Shown: positions 52,430-62,738 of the stretch, piece after piece
Numbering within the stretch: position 1 is the stretch's first letter
Layout: the number at the start of each line of letters is the position of its first letter
NCBI GenBank assembly: GCA_010093605.1
Contig: MU004187.1
Span: 2,100,830 to 2,164,829, forward strand
Origin: Lophium mytilinum
Lineage: Eukaryota > Ascomycota > Dothideomycetes > Mytilinidiales > Mytilinidiaceae
DNA: 64,000 nucleotides
Direction of reading: 5' to 3'
Made by a program: the position numbers and the translations under genes
Notes under the pieces: model-generated
Database searches by the model: none
What the model saw: the letters and a program-made list of their open reading frames with translations, nothing else
What the model was told of the DNA's origin: nothing

Positions 52430-54321
52430 CTACATCAACCTCATTGTCGAGTTGCTAGACTCGGTGTGCTCTTTGAACCAGTTCAGTAGCTGGAACATGC
52501 TCGCCTTTGGTGTTCTTGTCAGGTCTGTGTAGTTCACATATTGCAGCCCAAAACGGACACTAGTGCCGGATCCCCATTCAAAGTTGTCGACTGCTCGAGT
52601 TAGCTGCACCGCTATTGAATGTGAGCTGCGAATGGTGGGAACTCACAGATTGCCCAAGCCCACGCGCCCGTCACATTAACTTTGTCGTACACAATAGATG
52701 CGAGGATGTTATCTAGATAATTCTGGTAATAGTCAGCACGGCGAAGATCCCACAGTATCTGGTTCAGATTCGTGAGCTGAGACTCAAATGGCTCCGCGAA
52801 GCCAAACTCCGTGATCACGATGTCAGGAATCGTCGGGAACAGCTCCGTCGTGAGATACTTCAAGAACCTGCGGATGCCGGTAGGCGTGTCATAGAGCCAG
52901 GACAATGCAGCATCTGCTGCCGGTCCAATAGGGAAGCCGTCGGGATCCGTCGAAGCACTGCCAGCACATTCGGGGTACGCTGGGCTCGAACTGTTGGACG
53001 CGCATGCCTCAACACCGCCTTCAACCTCGAACGCGTAGAAAGAAGAATACCCATCGATGGCATAGAAATCGCAAGATCCTTTGATCAAAGCCTTCTCCTT
53101 GGATGAAAACGTCGGTAACAAGTCTCCTAGAGTATCTTTCAGGCTCTTTGGGTAGTCGCCGTCCGTCCAAGGCCCTCCAAACCACCCTACGGCGAAGTCA
53201 AAATTCCTCTGCCTGGCTACTTCGTCGGCCTTGGACGTTGAATTGGCTTCGTAGTAGTTGCCCGAGTTCTTGAAGGTGATGCGGCCTTTTCCCTTGAATT
53301 CTTCGTGGTACCATTTCGCTACCTTTGCGTGCGCCAGAAGCGTGTAATGGCCGCACAGAAAACGCGCTTTCAACCCTCCCGTCACGCCGTTGTATGCCGG
53401 GTAGTATTTGCCGGCCGGGTAATAGCTGTACTGCCAATTACAGTATTGAGGCTCGTTTATCGTGTACCATGTATCAACGTACTTGTCGTATCGGCTGATG
53501 ATGAACTTTGCGTAGTTGAAGAAGTCGTCAACGATATGCGGATTTGTCCATGCACCGTACTCGTTGAAGAGAGCTAGCGGAGTATCCCAATGGAACAGCG
53601 TCACAGCGGGGGAAATGCCGTTCTTGACTAGTTCGTCGATAACATCGTCGTAGTGATTGACGCCTGCTTCGTTCACAGGGCCTTTGCCGAAGGGGAAAAT
53701 GCGTGGCCAGCTTATGCTCGGGCTAAAGCCCGTGACGCCGAAACTTTTCAACCGGGCAAAGTCTTGTTTGTAGAGATAGTAGTGCTCGGCCACAACATCG
53801 GCAGTGGTGTTGTCGGCTACCTGGTTCGGCACACGATGAGCAAGTAGGTCCCATATTGAAGGCCCTTTTCCTTCGTCTTTTGCAGCGCCTTCGATTTGGT
53901 ATGCCGAGGATGCGATTCCCCACTTGAAGTTCTTTGGCAGCTTGACTCCGTCCAGACTTTTGTCACTTGAAGCAACCAGTGGGTGCATGACTCCAGGAGT
54001 AGGATAGACCGAAGGTTCAGGTGTCGGCGAAATAGTAGTAGTAACTGGTCCAGTAGCTACGGGTCCAACCTGATCCCAGAGAAATGCAAGCGCCTGGTCA
54101 GAGAAGTCTCGGTTGACCGAGGTAGCTGTTGGGGCTGCTGAGGCATTGTAGACCTTGGAGCTGTATCCTGATGCTATTCCGAAATTCAAGACACCAGCAT
54201 TGTTATGAGAAGCAGCTAGAGACAAGGAAGCTAAAGCCATTTGGACAGTATAGAAGAGCAAGCCATGCTGAGCGCAGAAGCCTAGGAGAGCCATGCTGTG
54301 GACGGTGAAGAAGAAGAGCAA
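52430..54321 (-). CDS. Secreted GH1 beta-glucosidase
   Basis: Model: complement(52430-52590, 52647-54321), 611 aa, one 56-nt intron (donor GTGAGT, CTAAC branch). Expected to hydrolyse beta-glucosides. The TIM barrel starts after an N-terminal extension of about 125 residues rich in Ser/Thr/Pro ([14 protein letters not shown]). Signatures: [15 protein letters not shown], acid/base Glu in TINEPQYC (most GH1 have TFNEP), nucleophile Glu in IVITEFGF (usually ITENG) and FDNFEWGSG, which the splice junction completes. Both catalytic Glu are kept; the neighbouring changes look typical of a fungal extracellular GH1 subgroup. Three Met codons (residues 1, 10, 28) could start the hydrophobic leader; the first is given. 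Many N-glycosylation sites support secretion. Confidence 0.9.
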
Positions 54322-55216
54322 AGACTGGGAGAAAGAAGGGGAGGCTTCGGCAATATGACTTCGGCAATATGACTTTATTCGCTGTGGATTCCAGAACGAC
54401 CAAACCTTTCGATCAACTCATTTATTGTTTCTAGGGACACGCATTTGGGCACTTTATGTAGCATGGCTAACGCGGGGAAGATGTTCCAGAACAGAGGAAC
54501 AGCTGCAAGGGCAGCTCCGAGGCTAGGGCTGTGATAGGATGAGGATATTGTGCTGTGGGGGAGCATGGTCTCGGTAGGACCGCCGAGCAAACATGAGATT
54601 GGCAAGCTATGACGAGATCTGAGATTTAGTGGGGAGATATCGCGGGTGAACAGTGTCTCGAGTGCTAAATCTTGGATAAATCTACGTTCGCGGAGATGAC
54701 TCGCGTGGTTCCGTGTCCGATTTGGGTAGACCGCGCCCAGAGATCAGGTATAGGTTCGAGGAGTATGTCGCCCATGCATCTTGTCGCTGACTGGCATGAA
54801 CGGGTCAGGCCGCCGTCTTTCCTGCAGATCAACTGGCTTGTTTACCAGAATCGACGGACTTGTAGCCTGTATTGGTGGAGTATTTTGACATGCGTTGTTG
54901 GGATGCATCCAAGCGATTCTCGGCTTGTAGACCTCCGAAGCCACGACTCATCCAAATGCTAGAAGGGAAAGTTCACATCAGAAAGGCTGCGCGGAGAGAT
55001 GGTAAAGAAGGGCTACATTCAGGGCAGTTCACTTGATGGCAACACGTGCGCGTGCTTGGGAATCTCAGTATCGTTATCTAGGTGGAGCAGATACCTACCC
55101 AGTCTGAAGTGTAATTATACGTACTTACTACGCCAAATCAATGGCGGAAAGCACCAAGCTCCCGTCTCCTGCAATCTGTTAGCCACTTTGATAACAGGTT
55201 TGCTATCCTGCCATGC
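54322..55216. other. Intergenic region with a 14-bp tandem duplication
   Basis: About 900 bp. CTTCGGCAATATGA occurs twice in tandem at 54345-54372 in the GH1 5' leader or promoter. TACCTACC-like motifs follow near 55090. No gene seen. Confidence 0.5.
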
Positions 55217-56352
55217 TCACCACCAGGTCCTAAAGCCCACAGTACCGACATCGATCCCAAGCTCCTTGAGAGCACCAGTATCAAGATGACAGTCATATGG
55301 CCGCTTAACGCCATCCTGCTGCTCCTCGTTGGGCTTGAATGACTCCATGTTCTCGAGCGGCAGCCCTAGAATGTCCGCAAACTCCTGCACAATCTCCCAT
55401 TTTGTCATCTTATCCTCAGACGAGAATTGTAGTATATTGGGGAGATCCATCTTGTCTCCTGGCTCCAGATAGAGCTTGCTAACGTCCAGGCAGACGCGGG
55501 CCACATCCTGCGTGTTTGTGGGGAAGCGCTGAGCATAGTCGTCGACTTTGATCTTGGGATCGGTGGGGCTTAGCTCTTGCGAAGACCAAATCTGCTTCAT
55601 GAGGATGTTCACGGCACTCTCTGATGGCTCGCAGGACCCGTACAGTATTGGGACACGGAGAACCACGCTGGGAACCGTGATGCCGCCATGTGTGTCCTTT
55701 GCAGTTATCTTGTTTGTAGCTTCTAATACAGCTTTCTCGCCGTCGAGCTTCGTCTGGCCGTAGACGTTGGGAGGATCGGGCTTGGAGGTGGGCTTGTAAG
55801 GCGCCTCGCCAGGAGCCCCGGAGAAAACGTAGTCGGTGGAGATGTAGATGAGGAAGATACCGCGGGAGGAGGTCGCTGTCGCCAGGTCGCTCGAGGCCGT
55901 CACATTGAGAGCGCGGGCCGCATCAGGATCGGAGGTACAGGAGTCAGGGAAACGATTCGCTGCGCCTGAGATAGCATAGAGTCAGCTATAGCATCTCTAG
56001 GGCCTGTTGATGGCAGAGCGTCACGTTGCGAAGGGGGAGGAGGAACGGCTCACAGTGGACAACGACATCTGGCCTTGGAGACAGACAGGTTAGCCGGCGA
56101 CCATCAGTCTCTTGGGCATCACATACTTGACTTCATCTAGAACTCTCTCGACATCGCCTTTGCTGAGGATGTCAAGCTTCACGATGGCGGGCGGGTTCGC
56201 TCGTGTGAGCCCCGTGCCTACAGCCTGCCAGCCATCGCGATTGAAGGCTTCGAGGACCTTGCGGCCCAGCAGGCCCGAAGCTTTGCGGCATCAGTAGAGT
56301 GACGACAGCGTGTTCGAAGGTACGTACCGCCGGTGATGAGCGCAGTCTTCAT
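55217..56352 (-). CDS. RmlD/MAT2B-like NAD(P)-dependent reductase
   Basis: Model: complement(55217-55965, 56054-56073, 56127-56280, 56328-56352), 315 aa. Short-chain-type Rossmann protein of the dTDP-4-dehydrorhamnose reductase family; eukaryotic members include the regulatory beta subunit of methionine adenosyltransferase. Cofactor motif TGASGLLGR (8-16) is assembled across intron 1; DVVVHCAANRF follows; STDYVF and YGQTK give the Ser/Tyr-x3-Lys residues; the C terminus reads TGALKELGIDVGTVGFRTWW. Exon 1 has 25 nt and exon 3 only 20 nt, yet all junctions are GT..AG and required for the conserved frame. No other sugar-nucleotide genes are near, so the MAT2B-like role is the more likely; not certain. 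Confidence 0.87.
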
Positions 56353-57109
56353 GTTGGATGTCTTTACTTCGTGTACGCCGGACCCGCGATGATTTTCATT
56401 AAGCGGCATCAACAGCGAGACTCAAACGTCATCAGAACATTGGAATGTTCGCAGCGAAAGGCTGCTCTCTTCTTCAAAGTCCCGCACAAGGCGAGAGCAT
56501 CAATGAAAAGATGGGTTGAGGAGATATCTCACTCGAAGTGTGTTTCCAAAAATTCCCTGCCGATCCGAAGACCAACAGGAGCGGTCATAGTTGTAGTTTT
56601 CAACTAGCAAAAACACGGTCTCGGACGAATCCTCACTGACACGCGTATGCCCTTGCTGCGAAGACGTTAACAGATGAAGTGGTGGTGATTATTTGGGGTT
56701 GAGGGAGAAACTTACCACTAGGATGAGGAAAGAAGAAGGACGCGGGCGAGCTGGCCTTTTATTCTGAAAATGCGCCAAGCCTTTTAGCGTCTCGGAGGCT
56801 GCCTGGCCGAAAGCTCCGGCTGGTGCCTGCAGCACGTGAGTCAGGGCGAGCACGTGCTATTCCTAGACCTCACTGCCTGCCACTCAACCATGTTTCACTC
56901 AATGAAACTCCACTCTACCAGACATGACTCTACCAAACGCCATCCAGGGAATTGATGCACTAAAATGATATGAGCCCATCCAGGTTCCAATCCAATCTAT
57001 CCCAACCGTCAAGCAAGGGAGCCCCACCACCTCCTCGGAATGTGCCTTGTAGGTCACTACAATACCTAGAGATGCACTTCGCTATCCTCTGTCTTACGTT
57101 CCGTTGACA
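56353..57109. promoter_or_regulatory. Divergent intergenic region, MAT2B-like / MYND genes
   Basis: 757 bp separating two start codons. TTTATTCT near 56757 and CACGTG at about 56833 (also GCACGTGCT at 56850) are candidate elements; CACGTG is an E-box that bHLH regulators bind, including those of phosphate and sulfur metabolism. No gene seen. Confidence 0.4.
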
Positions 57110-58126
57110 ATGCTGCGCTCTCACGTATCCTGTCATGTATGCGGAATCACAGACCACCTTTCCCAATGCGAAAACTGTAAACTCGTTTACTACTGCGGGT
57201 CATATCATCGGATGCAAGACGAGGTCGACGGCGGACACGTCCGATTATGCTTTCGGATCAAGAATGCTCAGTATCTGATCGATCTGGCAAGCGGAAAGAA
57301 AAGGCTCACTATCGGCCGGCTCAAGCTCGTCGTTCCGGCTCTCGTTGAAATCGGTAGCTTCGCAGCCGTGGAGATTGCTGTGGACCTATCTCTGGACTTT
57401 CTTCGCTCGCACTCGTCCGTTAATGAGTTCACCCGAGCTCTCCTTCCTTTCCAGTTCTTGCGATCAGGCAGAGATCAGGAGTGCTACGACTTCATCACGT
57501 GGACTCTCGACAGGGACCCCGATGTTAGGCTTGATTATAGCCGCGCGGTCGAACACAAGGGCTCCAACGTCTTCGAGTCGATCGACATATTTGATTGGAC
57601 ACCCGATGAATCTTACCAGCATATCCGCCCTCCACGAATAAGCGAGTTGATATGCGTCATCCTCATCAAAATTAAGGTTTTGCTAGACTTGGAAGCTCTA
57701 CAAAACTCTCAGATAATCGCAGCCAAGGTTCCCCAAGAGCTTCTAGACTGCATCCGTGGCTACCTTGTGAACTCGAACCTAGTCGCCAAAAACAAAGCTG
57801 TTATGGACAAAACAGATCTGGCGGGTTTGATGGAGGACACCCGATCTCAAATAATCCACTTGCACGACCTTATTCGAGAAGAGAACTGGTACTTTTGGCC
57901 GGCTTTCTTTCATCCAGATACAGCATTAGCTGCGAAACTTGACCAAAACAAGCTTTTTGTCTGGGGTTCTCCGAACAATATGCAATGGGTCCTCCAACGC
58001 TGCTACAAATTGTGGAAAGCGACCCCTGGTGCTATCACATTAATGCATGACATAATCATTGGTCATATTGACTTCCTGGCGAGCGCTTTTGCCTTTGAGG
58101 AGGGAGTGGAGGAGGGAGTGATGTAG
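57110..58126 (+). CDS. MYND zinc-finger protein
   Basis: Intronless, 338 aa from the ATG at 57110. The MYND finger occupies residues 8-47: C8-x2-C11, C20-x2-C23, then VYYC (C29), H33, H43 and C47. The position normally held by a Cys after YYC-x3 is His33, which could still bind zinc. The rest (50-338) is alpha-helical without known domain: LKLVVPALVEIGSFAAVEIA, FDWTPDESYQHIRPPRISEL, NWYFWPAFFHPDTALAAKLD. MYND fingers bind Pro-rich peptides, so a scaffold role is possible. Many similar MYND-plus-helical proteins occur in filamentous fungi with no known function. Confidence 0.75.
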   Translation: MLRSHVSCHVCGITDHLSQCENCKLVYYCGSYHRMQDEVDGGHVRLCFRIKNAQYLIDLASGKKRLTIGRLKLVVPALVEIGSFAAVEIAVDLSLDFLRSHSSVNEFTRALLPFQFLRSGRDQECYDFITWTLDRDPDVRLDYSRAVEHKGSNVFESIDIFDWTPDESYQHIRPPRISELICVILIKIKVLLDLEALQNSQIIAAKVPQELLDCIRGYLVNSNLVAKNKAVMDKTDLAGLMEDTRSQIIHLHDLIREENWYFWPAFFHPDTALAAKLDQNKLFVWGSPNNMQWVLQRCYKLWKATPGAITLMHDIIIGHIDFLASAFAFEEGVEEGVM

Positions 58127-58830
58127 GGAGAAGGCAATGCCAGCGATTTCGAAATTAGCCGGAGTAAAAAGGATGCAGCAGGGTGGAGGTCAAAGCATGA
58201 GGATCGGTGAAGCTTCCACGCAGACTTTGATTTGGTCCAAGGAAATTTCCATGAATTGCGTATGCGAGGTAGAGAACCTTTTCGACAACGGATCGAGGCT
58301 ACTTTGCGATGGTGCCATGCCAATCCCTATCATGCGATTCCGTCGTCCTGCTGGCGGGCGTGAATTATCCGTTCGTCATGCGCAGAGACGGCGAGATGTG
58401 GCGCATGGTTGGACCTGCCTACGTGCATGGAATAATGCAAGGTGAACTGTGGGATGAGGCGCGCACGCAAAGATTTGTAGTTCACTGATGTCGATGTACG
58501 AAAGATTGAGGGCTCTTTGAGGAGGATATTCAGATCAAAATTTCATCAGCTTCGTGTGCCTGCGGGGCGCTTTGTGGCTTCGCGATCGCTCCGGTTTGGA
58601 AGGTTATCATGCATGCGTCATGACCTACTGCATTGGTTTCTACGGATTCGGCATGCAGCTAAGTGTGTGGCATTATCACCTCGCGTTGTCGTGCATGTCA
58701 TTGATGGATATATTTACGGACTACGCGTGAGCGCTTACAAATCAGAACCAGTGCGAGATATCGTAAACTCTACCATCACTACCGTAGACTTGACTATCGA
58801 TGTCCAGTCTCCCGCCTTGTTTCTTCACCA
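58127..58830. other. Intergenic region between convergent genes
   Basis: About 700 bp, 3' flanks of the MYND and exonuclease genes. Small plus-strand open frames here are antisense or chance. Nothing else seen. Confidence 0.45.
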
Positions 58831-59666
58831 TTACCGGGTGACAGGTTCTTCTAGCGGCCATGTTCCGAGAGCTTTGTCCCTACCATTAGGTTGATAGTCC
58901 AGCTTCTGCGACTCCAGGACGCGCTTCTTCGTCTCCTGGTCAACTTTCACTTTCCAAGGCTGAGTGAGATTGTACCAATGGAGCTCTCGAAGAGAAGGTA
59001 GGAACTGTACGTCTCCAGCACAATAGGCGATGATGTCTTCCGATAACGGACGCGCATTGAAGACTTCGTACGAGCCTCCATTCGCAGGTTTGAAGAGCCG
59101 CTCCCCTTTCTCTTTCGCTAGTCGCCAGGACTGTCGCACTTGGGGTTCTAGGCCGTGGCTGTCAAGCTCAATGCATTTGGCAAGACCGCTCAAGAACTTC
59201 CGGGACCCGAAGCTCCGTGACGCATTCTCCATGAGCTGGACGTCTTCGATCCCCTGCAAACTGACGTTGAATTGGGCGTATAGAGCGTCAGAATCGTTGC
59301 GGACATCGAAGAATACTTTCGGAATATCCGGCGACTCTAATATACCCTTCAAGGTCATCCCATCTTTCCCGGGGGTGCTGAACGCAAGGCTACCGAGAGA
59401 TTGGACGTCGATGAGGAATACGCGGTTCGGGGCTCTGGTCGCTTGCACCAAGAGCGTCACAAGGGAAATGGTCCCTTCACGGCAGAGATTGACCCCTTCG
59501 AGGTCGATGTATAAGGATGGCGGGCTTGTTGGTAATGTAAGGAGCTGGTCTACAAGATTGGATACTCCAGCCGTAGAATCGATAAGGGTCGTTGAAGGAG
59601 CTGGAGCTGTTTGCATGTTAGGAATGTCGTGGGAGGTAGAGGTGACGACGACTTACGAGATGCCAT
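58831..59666 (-). CDS. 3'-5' exonuclease-domain protein (DEDD/Egl-like)
   Basis: Preferred model: complement(58831-59606, 59657-59666), 261 aa, with a 10-nt first exon (ATGGCATCTC), donor GTAAGT, branch CCTAAC and acceptor CAAACAG. An unspliced alternative starts at 59616 and differs only in the first few residues. The DnaQ-like fold is marked by LYIDLEGVNL (exo I, Asp and Glu), VFFDVRNDSDAL (exo II) and IAYCAGDVQFLPSL (exo III, Asp). This is the RNase D/Werner-exo superfamily, the Egalitarian-like branch. Expected to trim RNA or DNA 3' ends; the substrate is not known. No HRDC domain. The central basic stretch SRKFLSGLAK may contact nucleic acid. Confidence 0.8.
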
Positions 59667-59978
59667 TACTTGAACTCAAAGATCCAGTAGGCCCTCTCAA
59701 ACCTTGAACGTATGAAGAGCGTAGCCAAAATCCATCTAGGGATTGAGAAGTAAGTGATATACATGATAAGTTGCTGCTGCTGCCTGGTGCACAGATTTCT
59801 TGCACAAAGACCGCGCCGCACCAGCCACTTCAAACGTAAAGAAGTCTCTCCGGATCTTCTGACGTTCGCAACGATCGCGATATTTTCATGGAGCCCGGGG
59901 TTTCCCTTCCTCTTCCATTTCCATCTCAAGCCTCATTATTACTTTTAATGTTTCATCCCTTCATTCTCGGCTGTCTTG

Positions 59979-60371
59979 ATGGATCCTCTCAGCATCACGG
60001 CCTCGGTGGTGGGGTTGTTGATGGCTGCGGGGGTCGTCACAGCCTTCACGTCAAACGTACACGATGCACCACGGCTCGCACATGCAGTTCTCTGCGATGT
60101 AAATGATGTTCAAACCGCATCGAAAACCCTTCCTCAATTTCTTGTCCGCGTGGAGTCCGCACCCGAGAACCGAACCGCCCTTGTTCAGCTTGACCAGCTC
60201 ATCACCTTGACGGAAGCTGTCTTCACATTTTCAAAGCTAGAGACTCTTGTGATATCATTAACCATCTCGGTTTTCTCATCTCTGTCTGTTGTTTATACAG
60301 GCTCGCTTCAACCCTGCACCCCAAAGCGGCCCAACCCGCGAGCAACAAGCACAGCCACCCTAAAAGGCTGA
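59979..60371 (+). pseudogene. Truncated fungal STAND N-terminal domain
   Basis: From ATG at 59979 the frame reads MDPLSITASVVGLLMAAGVV and continues helically to LTEAVFTFSKLETLV, the typical start of fungal STAND/NLR-like proteins. It then runs into GTGATATCATTAACC..., a possible intron to about 60300 (ACAG), but the following sequence has stop codons in all useful frames and no NACHT, NB-ARC or repeat domain. It is either a relic, or a short stand-alone N-terminal protein of about 130 aa. A downstream ETQIKMVSEGYE-like trace near 60408 suggests decay rather than a clean end. Confidence 0.6.
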
Positions 60372-61359
60372 CGATCGACAACCGCCATGCTCCTGGTTGC
60401 GTCTAGAGACGCAAATTAAGATGGTTTCCGAGGGGTATGAAACAAATCCTTCTCATTCTTTGGGTGGGTTTTGTTTCCTGCTCGTCTACATTCTCGATGT
60501 GAGTGCCGCCACACGAGATCGCTGACCGTCAAACAGACATCATGGTCATGACTCCTTCCGAATCCGGCAACTAGCTCCAGGTCAATGGTATCGATTCTAC
60601 ATCTCCTGATCCTTACAGAAAACCTGTTCGAGGTCTGTCGGTAATGGACAGGTACGGTGCCCATCAGCGCGCCTGGAAAGCTCAGCGGGGACCGTTGCCG
60701 CGGCGTATGAAACGCGAATTTGATGTCATTACAGCGAGTTTGGTCGTGGTCAAAGAGTGCAGGATCTTGAAGCTACACTAGCACGCTGACGATCGTTAGG
60801 CACCGTAGTTCATTATGGTTCTGTTTTTAGTAAACCGCACCAACAGCCAAGCACCTGCCAAGGACCCGCGCCAACAGCCAAGGACGTCGGATCAACGCCT
60901 TGCTAGAAACTGAGCACGGTTTGTTGGTTCTCGTGCCTGAAAGCTGATGTTCGATAGTTGCCGTGACACTGCTCGCTTCCGTATACAGTGAATAGTGATA
61001 AGTGCCAAGCGCTATGAAACGCTTTATATCCCATAAATCTAGGGATACTACGGAGGATGCTTGTCACGATCTGGCTGGTAGGAGTTCAAGCCTTTGCATT
61101 ATCCCCATTTGCGATGTTGATCCTGGTGCAACTGAGAAAAGACTCGTCCTGGATATCTACAAAGGAGATTATGGGGCCATCGAGTTCAAAGTAGGAGAGA
61201 GTTCAAATAAATGAGAACTATTTTTAACTTCAGAAGGGAAGATAAAAAGGGTTCACTTTACGTCGGTTTTGTTCCTCACAAAGTCGACCTCCTTTCTTAT
61301 CTTTCTCCCCATCCTTCAGTAGCCATCCGCTCTTTGGCCTCTCCGTAAAGCCATTCACC
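60372..61359. other. Intergenic region
   Basis: About 990 bp after the STAND-domain fragment. CACCAACAGCCAAG is near-duplicated at about 60839 and 60868 (CAACAGCCAAGCACC / CAACAGCCAAGGACG). The right end is the promoter of the next gene, with a polypyrimidine stretch at 61285-61315. Confidence 0.45.
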
Positions 61360-62738
61360 ATGTTATTGCTCGCCCCAATTGTACTCGGACTGTCCTTCTT
61401 CCGGCCTGTGTCGTCTGCTGAGATAACACCTACCCTCGACGACTGTATAACGGACGATCTTGGCCTGGCTGTAACCTATCCAATCCTCTTTACCCCGATC
61501 ACAAACTATTGTGCTATGCAATTTAATCAAGGGCAACTCATTAATCGTCTCGAAGTTTGGAGCTCTGACCACCATGTCCGTGGCTTTCGAGTACATTACA
61601 CCAACGGCGATACCACGACAATTGGAACCCAAACGAATGATTACCACGACTTAATCTGGGATGTCAATCAAGTATCCATACTAAGAGCCATCGGACAACA
61701 AGCTGGTGAAGAGTCTGGGCTGTACATCAAATTGACAGATGGGCGGGATTTGAAGGCAGGAGTTCCATCTAATTGGAAGGACGACAACGCCGGCACGCAG
61801 AGTCATGGCGCGCTGATTGGGCTTGGGGCCAAATTTGATGATGACAAGCCTTGGATTAAAGCGATCACTATCCAAACGCTCAAAGAGACATCCACGAATT
61901 CCCGTATCCACGACGTCGTATTTCACCCCTCAGTGGATGAGCTGAATGGTCGTAGTACCAACGCGTATGCTATCTATTCCGTCCACCAGATGCTCTAACC
62001 TTGGGCTGACATGGCACGTTACAGAGATCGAGGACTGGACCCACAAGCTCTCAAAAACGGCCACTACTTCAACGATCGCGGCACCGATCCCATTACAATC
62101 GGGTTTGAAGGACGTGAGATGGTTGAGACTAGTAAATCTTGGACCACAACCACCGCCAACGACTTCCATTTAGGCTATAAAACTGAGATAGGGTCTGAAA
62201 TTGGGGGCATCGCGGCAAAGGTCGATTGGAAGATCGGGTCAGACCTGTTTTGGGAGCATCATAACGAGACGAGCACTTTGCAGGGCGAGTCAAAGCAGGT
62301 CAGTCACATATAGACTGTCAGAACAGTTCGTATAGACCTCTATGCTCACTCACTGTCTAGGACTGGCTGGTCTACAACGTCCAAACAGTAGTCAAACCGG
62401 GTCAGGCAGTACATGTTTGGGCATGGTCCATAAAGGGGAATATGAAGGTTGACTATACTGCCCAGGTCAGTTTCACACTCCTTCTGCGGTGTCTCAACGT
62501 CCCAGTATGGCAGGCTGATTTCAAGCAGATGACGGTAACCTGGAGCAATGGCAAGGAGCTCACCTTCGGCACAGCCGGTACCCTGGACCAAATCAGTTAC
62601 TCTGACGCGTGGGTGCATGTGGAGGATGAAACGATCGAGGCAGCGCAAGCGGCAATCAACTCAGGCGATGGGACGAGAATTGATGGAAACGGGGTTGTGA
62701 TGCGGAAGCGGGCCGTGGAGCGAAGTTTCGTCGCGTAG
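61360..62738 (+). CDS. Secreted lectin-like plus aerolysin-like protein
   Basis: Model: exons 61360-61964, 62025-62298, 62361-62465 and 62514-62738, 402 aa. An N-terminal signal peptide (MLLLAPIVLGLSFFRPVSSA) is followed by a beta-rich domain, about 30-195, resembling a jacalin-like lectin fold (INRLEVWSSDHHVRGFRVHY, repeated beta pattern). After a short linker comes a region with alternating Ser/Thr/Lys strands (SWTTTTANDFHLGYKTEIG and the following segment) typical of the membrane-insertion core of aerolysin/ETX-MTX2 pore-forming proteins. Intron 1 (60 nt) uses donor GTATGC and a CTGAC branch; introns 2 and 3 share donor GTCAGT. Intron 3 is only 48 nt and stop-free. The fold assignment is by pattern and not proven; pore formation is not established. 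It follows the STAND-domain fragment on the same strand. Confidence 0.65.
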
